Source of the DNA: Oscillospiraceae bacterium
Lineage (GTDB): Bacteria > Bacillota > Clostridia > Oscillospirales > Ruminococcaceae
Assembly (NCBI GenBank): GCA_014796735.1
Contig: JAAVIG010000213.1
Coordinates: forward strand, 1 to 6,349
DNA length: 6,349 nucleotides
Direction of reading: 5' to 3'
Below are positions 1-6,296 of this stretch, piece by piece. Each line of letters starts with the position of its first letter. The first letter of the stretch is position 1. The position numbers and the translations under genes are program-made. A model generated the notes under the pieces. It had not been told where the DNA came from. It did no database searches and saw nothing but the letters and a program-made list of their open reading frames with translations.

Positions 1-71
1 ATATTTCCATATCCCGTTCTTCTTGGCTCTTGTATTTTTTTGATCTCTTCTTTTAATTTTTTTATTTCCAT
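1..71 (-). CDS. N-terminus of a putative ISAs1-family transposase (partial, runs off the left edge)
   Basis: Only the first 23 codons are inside the window, read leftward from an ATG at 71-69. The peptide begins MEIKKLKEEIKKI, a lysine/glutamate-rich helix, followed by EPRRTGYGN at residues 15-23. A short helix followed by a (D/E)PR(R/K) motif and a Gly/Asn turn is how I remember the N-terminal associated domain of ISAs1 / H-repeat DDE transposases beginning in Firmicutes. The catalytic DDE residues lie outside the window and cannot be checked. A CAGGGC-type terminus 48 bp upstream supports the assignment. No clear Shine-Dalgarno precedes the ATG; a TATAAT box lies only 6 nt upstream, so the transcript may be leaderless. 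The gene is divergent from the large surface-protein gene. It could instead be an unrelated short-helix protein; the family call rests on about 10 residues plus the terminus. Confidence 0.5.
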   Translation of the reverse strand, partial: MEIKKLKEEIKKIQEPRRTGYGN

Positions 72-77
72 TCTTTT

Positions 78-106
78 ATTATACTGCTTCTTTTTAAAAA
101 AGTAAA
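78..106 (-). promoter_or_regulatory. Putative promoter of the partial transposase gene
   Basis: On the minus strand there is TTTACT at 106-101 (4 of 6 matches to TTGACA), a 17-bp spacer, and a perfect TATAAT at 83-78. With normal spacing the transcription start would fall on or within a base or two of the A of the ATG at 71, predicting a leaderless or nearly leaderless mRNA. The spacer is very A/T-rich. Confidence 0.5.
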
Positions 107-138
107 TGCTGTTGCCCTGAAACAATTGCAAGTTTTTG

Positions 139-167
139 TAGACAAATTCTCGAAAAAATGATATACT
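139..167 (+). promoter_or_regulatory. Sigma-A-type promoter with extended -10 for the surface-protein gene
   Basis: TAGACA at 139-144 matches TTGACA in five of six positions. A 17-bp spacer follows, then TATACT at 162-167, preceded by TG at 159-160, the TGn extended -10 element. Transcription should begin near 174, giving a 5' leader of roughly 38 nt that contains no long hairpin or riboswitch-like structure. The -35 box lies only 20 bp from the inferred insertion-sequence boundary at 119. Confidence 0.65.
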
Positions 168-201
168 ATATATAACCATAATTTGTTAAAAATCTCATAA
201 C

Positions 202-207
202 GGAGGT
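202..207 (+). promoter_or_regulatory. Ribosome binding site (GGAGGT)
   Basis: GGAGGT lies four bases upstream of the ATG at 212, a strong anti-Shine-Dalgarno match at a usable spacing. It fixes the start of the large gene: the first residues encoded from this ATG also form a classical signal peptide, and no competing in-frame start with a ribosome binding site is seen upstream. Confidence 0.85.
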
Positions 208-211
208 CACC

Positions 212-325
212 ATGAAGATACGTACAGCAAAAAAGCAAGCGTTTCTTAAAACCGTTTCCCTTATTTTGGCGATGACAATTACACTTAATATTTTGACTAT
301 GCCGGCGCTTTCCAATGTAAGCGCG
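212..325 (+). other. Signal peptide of the surface protein (residues 1-38)
   Basis: A basic start (MKIRTAKKQ, with Lys13) is followed by a hydrophobic core rich in Leu, Ile, Ala and Met (about residues 14-33), then Asn-Val-Ser-Ala, fitting a signal peptidase I site after Ala38 (V-S-A). The mature chain begins with an acidic stretch. There is no lipobox cysteine, so it is not a lipoprotein. A cut after Ala41 is a less likely alternative. Confidence 0.85.
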
Positions 326-3300
326 GAAAGTGCCGATATACCGTATAACGAAGGTGTCGAAAATGTATCGGTGATTTTTTCGGAGCTGCCCGACAGTGCG
401 GAGCTTGAAAGTATGTACATTGATCGGCTGTTTTACGGCGAGGGTATTTCCCTTTATAGGGATTACGGCAGGACTGCATTAGACGGAGTAAAGCTTGAGA
501 TTTATGAGGCTTTGAGAACCGAAATCGAAAAAACAGCGGCAGGTGAAAACAACGAAACCGTATTTGACATTAATATTTCCGAGCCCTATGATGACTCGGA
601 AATACTGAAAAAAGATATATCGGATATTGTCAAATATCTCATGACCGATTTACCGCAGGATTTTTATTGGTATGATAAGAAAAAGGGCTATTTTATAGAA
701 ATGAGCGGCTACGAAGATGACAAACAAAGTTATTTTAACGGAAGTAAATTAAGCTTCGCCGTTTCGGAAAGCTACGCGGATAAAAGTGCCGGTATGGTAA
801 ACAATCGTTATCTTACGGTAAATCCGTCAAAAATTAACTTAGCGAAAAAAGCGGCTGAAAATGCGCAGAAGATCGCGGAAGAATACAGTGGCATGTCTGA
901 CTATAACAAAATTTTAGGCTACAAAAACAGAATCTGCAATCTTACCGAATACAACCACAATGCGGCGGATAACGATGATACCCCTTACGGTGACCCGTGG
1001 CAGCTTGTATATGTATTTGATGACGACCCCGATACAAATGTTGTCTGCGAGGGCTATGCAAAGGCGTTTCAGTATCTTTGCGATCTGGGCGGCATCGAGT
1101 GCTATACAGTAATGGGCAATCTGTCGGCTGGCACGGGTGCAGGCGGTCATATGTGGAATATTGTTGTGCTGAACGGAAAAAGCTATCTTGCAGATATTAC
1201 AAATTGCGATGGGGACTCAATAGGCAGTCCCGATAAGCTGCTTTTAAAGGGCGCGGCACAGAGTGATTCAAAGGTCTCTGTCTTTAATCTCGGCAGGACG
1301 GTAATATATACATATGACGAAAGTGCGCTGTCATTGTATACCGAGGATATTCTGACGGTGTCCACAGAGGATTATGAATATGATCCGCAAGCCCCGGATA
1401 TAAACGATACCGATCTTGATCACAGTCATGAGGTATGCGTAGGCGCGGATACCTGTCCCGATGATATTCACGGTAAACATCAGGCAGAAACGTGGGTAAA
1501 GTGGGAGAGCACGGTCGAGCTGCCTCAAACTGCGGGGTATTATTATCTGGCGGCGGACGTAACATTACTCAATAGCTGGGAGCCTGTCAACGGAACGAGC
1601 CTTTGCCTTAACGGTCATGCTGTTTCCGCAAAAAACGCGGCGTCGGGCATTATCTATGTAAGTAACAATAAAACAACCTTCAATCTATGTGATTGTAAAG
1701 GCGTCGGTAAAATCAGCGGGAATACTGTAAACAACGCATATTATGGAGGCGGTGTAACTAACAAAGGCACTTTTAATATGTACAGCGGCAAAATCAGCGA
1801 AAATACCTCAAGCAAAAACGGCGGCGGCGTGTACAACAACAGCAACAGCACTTTTAATATATACGGCGGTGAAATCGGCGAAAACACTTCGGGCGAATAC
1901 GGCGGCGGTGTGTACAACAGCAGTGCAAGCAGCACATTTAATATGTACGGCGGTGATATCAGCGGAAATACCTCAGGTAAAAACGGCGGAGGTATGTACA
2001 ACAAAGGCATATTTAAAATGCTTGGCGGTGAAATCAGCGGCAATACAACCAACGGAACAACCGGCGGTGGCGGCGTTTATGCGTACAACAATGATGTTAT
2101 AATAGGAGGCGATGCCATTATAAAGGATAATAGCCTCAACGACACTCCCGATGATCTATATCTCCCAAGTAGTAAAACAATAACAATAGATTCAAACAGT
2201 CCCCTTACGGGAGACGCTTATATAGGCGTTAAAACCTATAACGCGCCTTCGGAAGGGCGTAACATAAAATTCACAAGCGAAAGCAACACGGATTACAGCG
2301 AGTTTTTTCATAGTAATAACCACGATTTTTTCGTAATATATACGGATAACACCTTGTGGCTCAGCTTGTCTCAGCATGAGCATGCGGTATGCGTGGGTGC
2401 GGATAACTGTCCCGGTGATATTTACGGGGATCATGAGATTGTGGGGTGGCAAAGGTGGAGCAAAAGTTCCGCACTTCCAACCGATCCGGGGTATTATTTC
2501 CTTGCGGAAGATGTGGTGTTGAAAAGGAGATGGGAGCCTGCTGACGGTATAAGTCTTTGTTTGAACGGGCATACTATTTCCGCGGAAAACGTGGCTTCTG
2601 GTATTATATGCATAGAGGAAAATGTAACCTTCAATTTGTGCGATTGTCAAGATAGCGGTAAAATCAGCGGAAATACCGCAAGCGACGCCAATTATGGCGG
2701 CGGTGTAACCAATAAAGGCACATTTAATATGTACAGCGGTAAAATCAGCGGAAATACTTCGGGCAACTACGGCGGCGGTTTGTACAACCAAAGCACATTT
2801 AATATGTACGGTGGTGAGATCAGCGGGAATACATCAAGCGGACACGGAGGCGGCGTGTACAACACGGGCACATTTAATTTACACGGCGGCAAAATTATTG
2901 AAAATCATTCTCTGTCGGGCTTCGGAGGCGGTGTGTACTCCACCAGATATACATTTAATATGTCCGGCGGTGACATTGGCAGCAATATTGCATTTATCGG
3001 CGGTGCCGCTTATATAGCCGGCGGTAAATTTAACATGCTTGACGGTAAAATCAGTGGGAACAGAGCTGTTGATCACGGCGGCGGTATATGCAACTGCGGC
3101 GGAACATTTACGATGCTCGGCGGTGAAATCAGCGGCAATAATACCGCGGGAACAACCGGCGGCGGTGGCGTTCATGCGCACGACAGTAAGATCATATTAG
3201 GCGGTGACGCTGTTATAAAGGATAATTATTTCAACGGCAGCCCCGATGATCTGTATATTCCCAGTAATGCGACAATAACGATAGATCCGACTAATCCCCT

Positions 3301-6106
3301 TACGGGAGACGCGTATATAGGGCTCAGAACACATGACAAGCCTTTGGAAGGGCTTTATGTAAAAATCACAAAAGACAATGACGCGGATTACAGCGAGTTT
3401 TTCCACAGCAACAACCCCGATTGTACCATAAGATACATAGATAATGCCTTGTGGCTCAGAATGCCGCCTCATGAGCATATGGCGTGTGCGGGTGCGGACA
3501 GCTGCCCCAAAGATATTCACACGGAGCATGAGCTTGTGGAATGGAAAAGGTGGAGCGACAGTACCGCGATGCCGACAGAACCGGGGTATTATTTCCTTGC
3601 GGCAGATGTGATATTGACAGACGGCTGGGAGCCTGCCGACGGTGTAAGCCTTTGTTTGAACGGGTATACTGTTTCGGCGGAAAACGCGGAGTCCGGTATT
3701 ATCTGTATAGGGGAAAATAAAACCTTCGATTTGTGCGATTGTCAAGGTGTCGGAAAAATAAGCGGGAATACCGTAAAGGACATATATTATGGCTGCGGTA
3801 TAACCAACAATGGTACATTTAATATGTACAGCGGTGAGATCAGCGGAAATACCGCGGACGAAAACTACAGCGGCGGAGGTGTGTACAACCTCGGTGTATT
3901 TAATATGTACGGCGGAAAAATAAGCGGAAACACCGCAGCAATATACGGAGGCGTACTCAACAAGGGCATGTTTAAAATGCTTGGCGGTGAAATCAGCGGC
4001 AATACCGCCGGAACAATCGGCGGCGGTGGTGTTTATACGGAAAACAGTAATGTTATAATAGGAGGATATGCCGTTATAAAGGATAATAACCTCAGCGGCA
4101 GTCCCGATAATCTGTATCTGCCGGGCAATGCGACAGTAACAATAGATCGGGATAATCCCCTTATGGGAGACGCATACATATGTATCGCAACAGAAGTTAA
4201 ACCCACCATAGACAGCCTTATAAACGTTTCGGAAAAAAATAATGGGGATTACAGCGCTTTTTTCCACAGCGACGACCCTGCATATGAGATAATAAACAGC
4301 GAAAAAAACGAAGTACAGCTTGCTTTGCTTCACGATCACTCTTTTGTACATATCGAGGCGGCTGCTCCCACGTGTACGGAAGACGGAAATAAGGAATATT
4401 GGGTATGTGACATCTGCTGGAGAATATTCTCCGACAAAAACGGGGAAAACAGGCTTTACGATATCCCCGAGCTTGAAGCTGTCGGACACAAGTGGGGCAA
4501 ATGGACAATAACCGTTGAACCGACGGAGACCTCTGGCGGCGAAGCGGAGAGAATATGCGAAAACGACGAAACGCATATTGACACCGTGGAACTGAAAGAG
4601 CTTTCCGACACGACCATGTGGACAAAGATCGTGGATATATCCCCCAGCTGCATAAACGAGGGCAGACGGGTATACACAAACGACGACTACGGCACGGTTA
4701 CGGTGACACTCAAAAAGCTTAGCCACGATTACGAAGAGGATTGGCAAAAGGATTCCGAAAAGCATTGGCAGATATGCAAAAACTGCCAAAACGTAAATCC
4801 CGATTCGGAAAATCAGCATAGTTGGGACGAGGGCGTAATTATCGTTGAACCCACTGCCGAAAACGAGGGTGAAAAAACCTTCACCTGCGAAATATGCGGG
4901 TATACGAGAACGGAAAAAATACCCAAGTTCGAACCTCCGATTACTCTTCCAAGCGAAACGGAGCCTTCGGTTACATCTCCCGATGAGACGGAGCCTCCGA
5001 TTACACCTCCGAGTGAAACGGAGCCTCCGATTACACCCCCGAGTGAAACGGAACCTCCGATTACACCTCCGAGTGAAACGGAGCCCCCCGTTACACCTCC
5101 GAGTGAAACGGAGCCCCCCGTTACACCTCCCGTTGAGACGGATCCTCCGATTACACCTCCAAGCGAAACAGACCCTCCCGTTACACCTCCGAGTGACACG
5201 AAGCCGGTGGCGGTTACGAGCTACGGAGGACGATTTGTGGTTCCCGAAACAAGCGGCAACACTGCCGCAGAGCAGACCGATTCGGATACGGAAACGACGG
5301 CTGTCCCCATACCCGAAAATACAACGATTCCGCCTCAGGCTACCGAGGCGCCCGCGGAAGCCGTACAAGGCAGCATTTCAAAAAGAGTGGAATCGCCGGA
5401 TTACATTGCCGAAATGTCCGACAGTGTTTCGGAGCTGGCAAATAATATTCTGACACAGCGGGAAATTTTGCTGATAAACAGCGGCAGTATGATAGAGATA
5501 CTGTTGACGATAGACAAAATAAGCACGGTTTCCAATACTGACGGTGCGGCGATCAGGGAAGCTCTTAACGGTTATAAAATGTGGCAATATCTTGATATAA
5601 ATCTTTACAGGATCATTGACGGGACACGGTATAAATTAAACGGCACAGGCGCCCCCGTTACAATAAAAATCAATATTCCCGAAGCCCTTCGCAAATCAGG
5701 CAGAGAATATGCAATGGTACGTGTACATAACGGCGCGGGAGAGTTGATAAGCGATCTTGACAGCAGTGCAGATACTATTACTTTTGCAACGGACAGATTT
5801 TCTGTTTATGTGCTTGTATATAAGGACAAGGAGATAAACGAAGAGAAGCCTTTGAACACAGGTATTGACTCTTATATTTCTATATTCCTTGCAACAGGTA
5901 TTACGGCTTTGTCAATGTCTATGACCTTTACCCTTATGGGCACAGGAATAGCGGGGATGTCCGAGGAAACAAAGAATAAAGTGTATGATAGACTTATACG
6001 CTGGGGCAAGGGCGGCGGAAAAACAAGGAAAACAATAGCGTTGGCGCTTATATTCATATTGTTGAGCTATTACTACACTGTTGGCGTACGGGCGCGGGAA
6101 GTATAA
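212..6106 (+). CDS. Large secreted surface protein: transglutaminase-like domain, three beta-helix modules, Pro-rich stalk, membrane anchor
   Basis: The 1964-residue product is an exported, membrane- or wall-anchored protein. Layout: signal peptide 1-38; helical lead-in and transglutaminase-like domain to about 370 (Cys279, His313, Asp328); three tandem modules at 404-721, 722-1086 and 1087-1373, each ending in a right-handed beta-helix of GGGVYN/GTFNMYGG/ISGN rungs; CxxC-rich segment 1374-1573; nine decapeptide repeats 1574-1663; Ser/Thr-rich linker; beta domain about 1720-1872; PLNTG at 1880-1884 and two hydrophobic segments at 1888-1916 and 1941-1957. The frame is intact, with no frameshift. 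It is transcribed alone, from its own promoter to a terminator about 60 bp downstream. Similar modular proteins are common in gut Clostridia and are usually left as hypothetical. Adhesion or surface-protein processing is my inference; the substrate is unknown. Export and architecture are well supported, the biological role is not. Confidence 0.95.
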   Translation: MKIRTAKKQAFLKTVSLILAMTITLNILTMPALSNVSAESADIPYNEGVENVSVIFSELPDSAELESMYIDRLFYGEGISLYRDYGRTALDGVKLEIYEALRTEIEKTAAGENNETVFDINISEPYDDSEILKKDISDIVKYLMTDLPQDFYWYDKKKGYFIEMSGYEDDKQSYFNGSKLSFAVSESYADKSAGMVNNRYLTVNPSKINLAKKAAENAQKIAEEYSGMSDYNKILGYKNRICNLTEYNHNAADNDDTPYGDPWQLVYVFDDDPDTNVVCEGYAKAFQYLCDLGGIECYTVMGNLSAGTGAGGHMWNIVVLNGKSYLADITNCDGDSIGSPDKLLLKGAAQSDSKVSVFNLGRTVIYTYDESALSLYTEDILTVSTEDYEYDPQAPDINDTDLDHSHEVCVGADTCPDDIHGKHQAETWVKWESTVELPQTAGYYYLAADVTLLNSWEPVNGTSLCLNGHAVSAKNAASGIIYVSNNKTTFNLCDCKGVGKISGNTVNNAYYGGGVTNKGTFNMYSGKISENTSSKNGGGVYNNSNSTFNIYGGEIGENTSGEYGGGVYNSSASSTFNMYGGDISGNTSGKNGGGMYNKGIFKMLGGEISGNTTNGTTGGGGVYAYNNDVIIGGDAIIKDNSLNDTPDDLYLPSSKTITIDSNSPLTGDAYIGVKTYNAPSEGRNIKFTSESNTDYSEFFHSNNHDFFVIYTDNTLWLSLSQHEHAVCVGADNCPGDIYGDHEIVGWQRWSKSSALPTDPGYYFLAEDVVLKRRWEPADGISLCLNGHTISAENVASGIICIEENVTFNLCDCQDSGKISGNTASDANYGGGVTNKGTFNMYSGKISGNTSGNYGGGLYNQSTFNMYGGEISGNTSSGHGGGVYNTGTFNLHGGKIIENHSLSGFGGGVYSTRYTFNMSGGDIGSNIAFIGGAAYIAGGKFNMLDGKISGNRAVDHGGGICNCGGTFTMLGGEISGNNTAGTTGGGGVHAHDSKIILGGDAVIKDNYFNGSPDDLYIPSNATITIDPTNPLTGDAYIGLRTHDKPLEGLYVKITKDNDADYSEFFHSNNPDCTIRYIDNALWLRMPPHEHMACAGADSCPKDIHTEHELVEWKRWSDSTAMPTEPGYYFLAADVILTDGWEPADGVSLCLNGYTVSAENAESGIICIGENKTFDLCDCQGVGKISGNTVKDIYYGCGITNNGTFNMYSGEISGNTADENYSGGGVYNLGVFNMYGGKISGNTAAIYGGVLNKGMFKMLGGEISGNTAGTIGGGGVYTENSNVIIGGYAVIKDNNLSGSPDNLYLPGNATVTIDRDNPLMGDAYICIATEVKPTIDSLINVSEKNNGDYSAFFHSDDPAYEIINSEKNEVQLALLHDHSFVHIEAAAPTCTEDGNKEYWVCDICWRIFSDKNGENRLYDIPELEAVGHKWGKWTITVEPTETSGGEAERICENDETHIDTVELKELSDTTMWTKIVDISPSCINEGRRVYTNDDYGTVTVTLKKLSHDYEEDWQKDSEKHWQICKNCQNVNPDSENQHSWDEGVIIVEPTAENEGEKTFTCEICGYTRTEKIPKFEPPITLPSETEPSVTSPDETEPPITPPSETEPPITPPSETEPPITPPSETEPPVTPPSETEPPVTPPVETDPPITPPSETDPPVTPPSDTKPVAVTSYGGRFVVPETSGNTAAEQTDSDTETTAVPIPENTTIPPQATEAPAEAVQGSISKRVESPDYIAEMSDSVSELANNILTQREILLINSGSMIEILLTIDKISTVSNTDGAAIREALNGYKMWQYLDINLYRIIDGTRYKLNGTGAPVTIKINIPEALRKSGREYAMVRVHNGAGELISDLDSSADTITFATDRFSVYVLVYKDKEINEEKPLNTGIDSYISIFLATGITALSMSMTFTLMGTGIAGMSEETKNKVYDRLIRWGKGGGKTRKTIALALIFILLSYYYTVGVRAREV
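809..1321 (+). other. Transglutaminase-like (papain-fold) domain, about residues 200-370
   Basis: The motif VVCEGYAKAFQYLC carries the candidate nucleophile Cys279 in the usual C-x-G-Y-A context. HMWNIV provides His313, and YLADITN provides Asp328. Spacing of 34 and 15 residues and the order Cys, His-x-W-N, Asp match the bacterial transglutaminase core family, and all three catalytic residues are present, so the domain is likely active. Family members act as transglutaminases, amidases or proteases; which applies here cannot be told. A helical region upstream (AELESMYIDRLFYG near residues 70-85) resembles the lead-in seen in clostridial surface relatives. The segment after the core (TYDESALSLY, about 370) probably closes the domain. 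Confidence 0.85.
1421..2374 (+). repeat. Tandem beta-helix module, copy 1 (residues 404-721)
   Basis: The 318-residue module opens with HSHEVCVGADTCP, continues through GYYYLAADV, WEP, LCLNGH and NLCDC, then enters a right-handed beta-helix (residues 512-640) of about five rungs of roughly 25 residues, patterned GGGVYN, TFNMYGG, ISGNTS. It ends with a conserved cap: GGDAIIKDN, PDDLYLP, PLTGDAYIG, DYSEFFHSNN and a terminal LWLSL strand. The rungs resemble the GGA(I/V)/FxxN logic of polymorphic membrane protein-type beta-helix repeats. Confidence 0.85.
2375..3469 (+). repeat. Tandem beta-helix module, copy 2 (residues 722-1086)
   Basis: The longest copy, 365 residues. It has the same head (HEHAVCVGADNCP), LCLNGH, NLCDC and cap as copy 1, but the helix (829-1005) holds about seven rungs. 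Two extra rungs in the middle (around GGGVYSTRYTFNMSGG and GGAAYIAGGKFNM) are more diverged than the flanking ones. DNA identity with copy 1 is high but carries many silent third-base differences, so the duplication is not very recent. Confidence 0.85.
3470..4330 (+). repeat. Tandem beta-helix module, copy 3 (residues 1087-1373)
   Basis: The shortest copy, 287 residues, with head HEHMACAGADSCP and the same WEP, LCLNG, DLCDC and cap elements. The helix (1194-1292) has only about four rungs, starting GCGITNNGTFNMYSGE. The cap is less well conserved (PLMGDAYIC, DYSAFFHSDD), and the module passes straight into the CxxC-rich segment through LALLHDHSF. Confidence 0.85.
4331..4930 (+). other. CxxC-rich segment of small extracellular modules (residues 1374-1573)
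   Basis: This starts HDHSFVHIEAAAPTCTEDG and runs into YWVCDIC (Cys1399/Cys1402). Then come GHKWGKW and a lone Cys in ERICEND; a second SPSCINEG unit; HWQICKNC (Cys1522/Cys1525); and FTCEICGYTR (Cys1559/Cys1562). Paired Cys-x-x-Cys with nearby His-x-H and HxW motifs suggests small zinc-ribbon-like or disulfide-stabilised folds. Such PTCTE.G/CxxCG units recur in secreted clostridial proteins, usually near the C-terminus. The units here are imperfect copies; in the first, Trp1403 stands where Gly is usual. Confidence 0.6.
4931..5200 (+). repeat. Nine tandem 30-bp repeats encoding a Pro/Thr/Glu stalk (residues 1574-1663)
   Basis: Nine consecutive 30-bp units encode EPP(I/V)TPPSET variants. Units at 4991, 5021, 5051 and 5081 are nearly identical in DNA (gagcctccgattacacctcc plus gagtgaaacg), while the outer units (4931, 4961, 5111, 5141, 5171) are more diverged. 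The peptide should form an extended, rigid stalk, typical of the wall-spanning part of Gram-positive surface proteins. Copy number is probably variable by slippage, and the 30-bp period keeps the frame. Confidence 0.9.
5369..5827 (+). other. Membrane-proximal beta domain (about residues 1720-1872)
   Basis: After the stalk and a Ser/Thr/Glu-rich linker, residues from GSISKRVESPDY to VLVYKDKE form a compact domain with predicted strands: MWQYLDINLYRIIDG, APVTIKINIPEALR, YAMVRVHNGAG, DTITFATDRFSVYVLVY. I recognise this pattern (LDI.L, PV.I.I.IP..LR, VHNG, TDRFS.Y.LVY) as one that recurs just before the C-terminal anchor of clostridial surface proteins. I cannot name a family with certainty, and no catalytic motif is visible. 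Confidence 0.6.
5849..6103 (+). other. Degenerate PLNTG motif plus two C-terminal hydrophobic segments (residues 1880-1964)
   Basis: PLNTG at 1880-1884 sits where a sortase LPxTG/NPxTG signal would be and is followed by a hydrophobic stretch at 1888-1916. A normal sorting signal would end there with a few basic residues. Here a basic amphipathic loop follows (ETKNKVYDRLIRWGKGGGKTRK, 1919-1940 as a region), then a second hydrophobic helix (1941-1957) ending GVRAREV. Predicted topology: first helix inward, basic loop cytoplasmic, second helix outward. Membrane anchoring is likely; sortase attachment is uncertain. Confidence 0.65.
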
Positions 6107-6165
6107 TATATTTATCAATTAAAATGAACGCAGCGGAAAAATGATGCGGATAAATTATAACATAA

Positions 6166-6200
6166 AAGGGACGGTAGTTATCAAACCGTCCCTTGTTTTT
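6166..6200 (+). terminator. Intrinsic (rho-independent) terminator of the surface-protein gene
   Basis: A perfect 10-bp stem pairs AAGGGACGGT (6166-6175) with ACCGTCCCTT (6185-6194) across a 9-nt loop, followed by GTTTTT. It lies about 60 bp after the stop codon with no other gene between. A short A-run before the stem could give weak termination in the opposite direction. Confidence 0.9.
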
Positions 6201-6236
6201 ACAAGATGGAAATCCGCCGCGTTGATTAATACTAAT

Positions 6237-6286
6237 ACTATTATCCAATTAAAAACTTGAAAAAATGGTTTTAATTGGATAATAGT
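6237..6286. repeat. AT-rich hairpin A: 18-bp perfect inverted repeat
   Basis: ACTATTATCCAATTAAAA (6237-6254) is exactly complementary to 6269-6286, with a 14-nt loop. There is no T-tract after either arm, so it is not a normal intrinsic terminator. Its arms share the core TAwTATCCAwTTAAA with the neighbouring hairpin. Confidence 0.9.
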
Positions 6287-6296
6287 GCTTTGGGTG

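Larger units (their letters stand above)
1..119 (-). mobile_element. One end of a putative ISAs1-like insertion sequence
   Basis: Read on the minus strand from position 119, the sequence is CAGGGCAACAGCATTTAC, then an A/T-rich stretch, then the ATG of the partial transposase at 71. ISAs1-family elements, as I recall, end in CAGGG/CAGRG, carry one transposase gene starting a few tens of bases inside one end, and make 8-10 bp target duplications. The layout here fits. The other end is off the window, so neither the matching inverted repeat nor the target duplication can be confirmed; if the boundary is right, the duplication would be the bases starting at 120 (aaacaatt...). The boundary at 119 is an inference. 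Confidence 0.45.

Noticed and set aside
2192..2791. A 199-codon open frame on the minus strand
   Set aside because: It spans the end of module 1 and the start of module 2 in antisense, has no domain resemblance, and a similar translation appears opposite module 3, as expected for a shadow of a repeated sense sequence.
1745..4087. A CRISPR array, suggested by the many short regular repeats
   Set aside because: The repeats are about 75 bp, diverge mostly at silent positions, remain in one open frame and encode regular beta-helix rungs; there are no conserved repeat/unique spacer alternations.
4813..5199. A Gly/Ser/Val-rich minus-strand frame with regular GGVIGGSVSL repeats
   Set aside because: It is the antisense reading of the 30-bp stalk repeats; the periodicity comes from the sense-strand decapeptide.
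3197..5368. A 723-codon open frame on the minus strand antisense to the surface gene
   Set aside because: Its translation is low-complexity Arg/Asn/Phe-rich repeats mirroring the sense-strand repeats; no ribosome binding site or recognisable domain was seen. It is best explained by codon use and repetition on the real strand.
6054..6248. A 64-codon minus-strand frame across the 3' intergenic region
   Set aside because: It runs through the intrinsic terminator stem and into the surface gene, has no ribosome binding site, and its peptide has no recognisable features.
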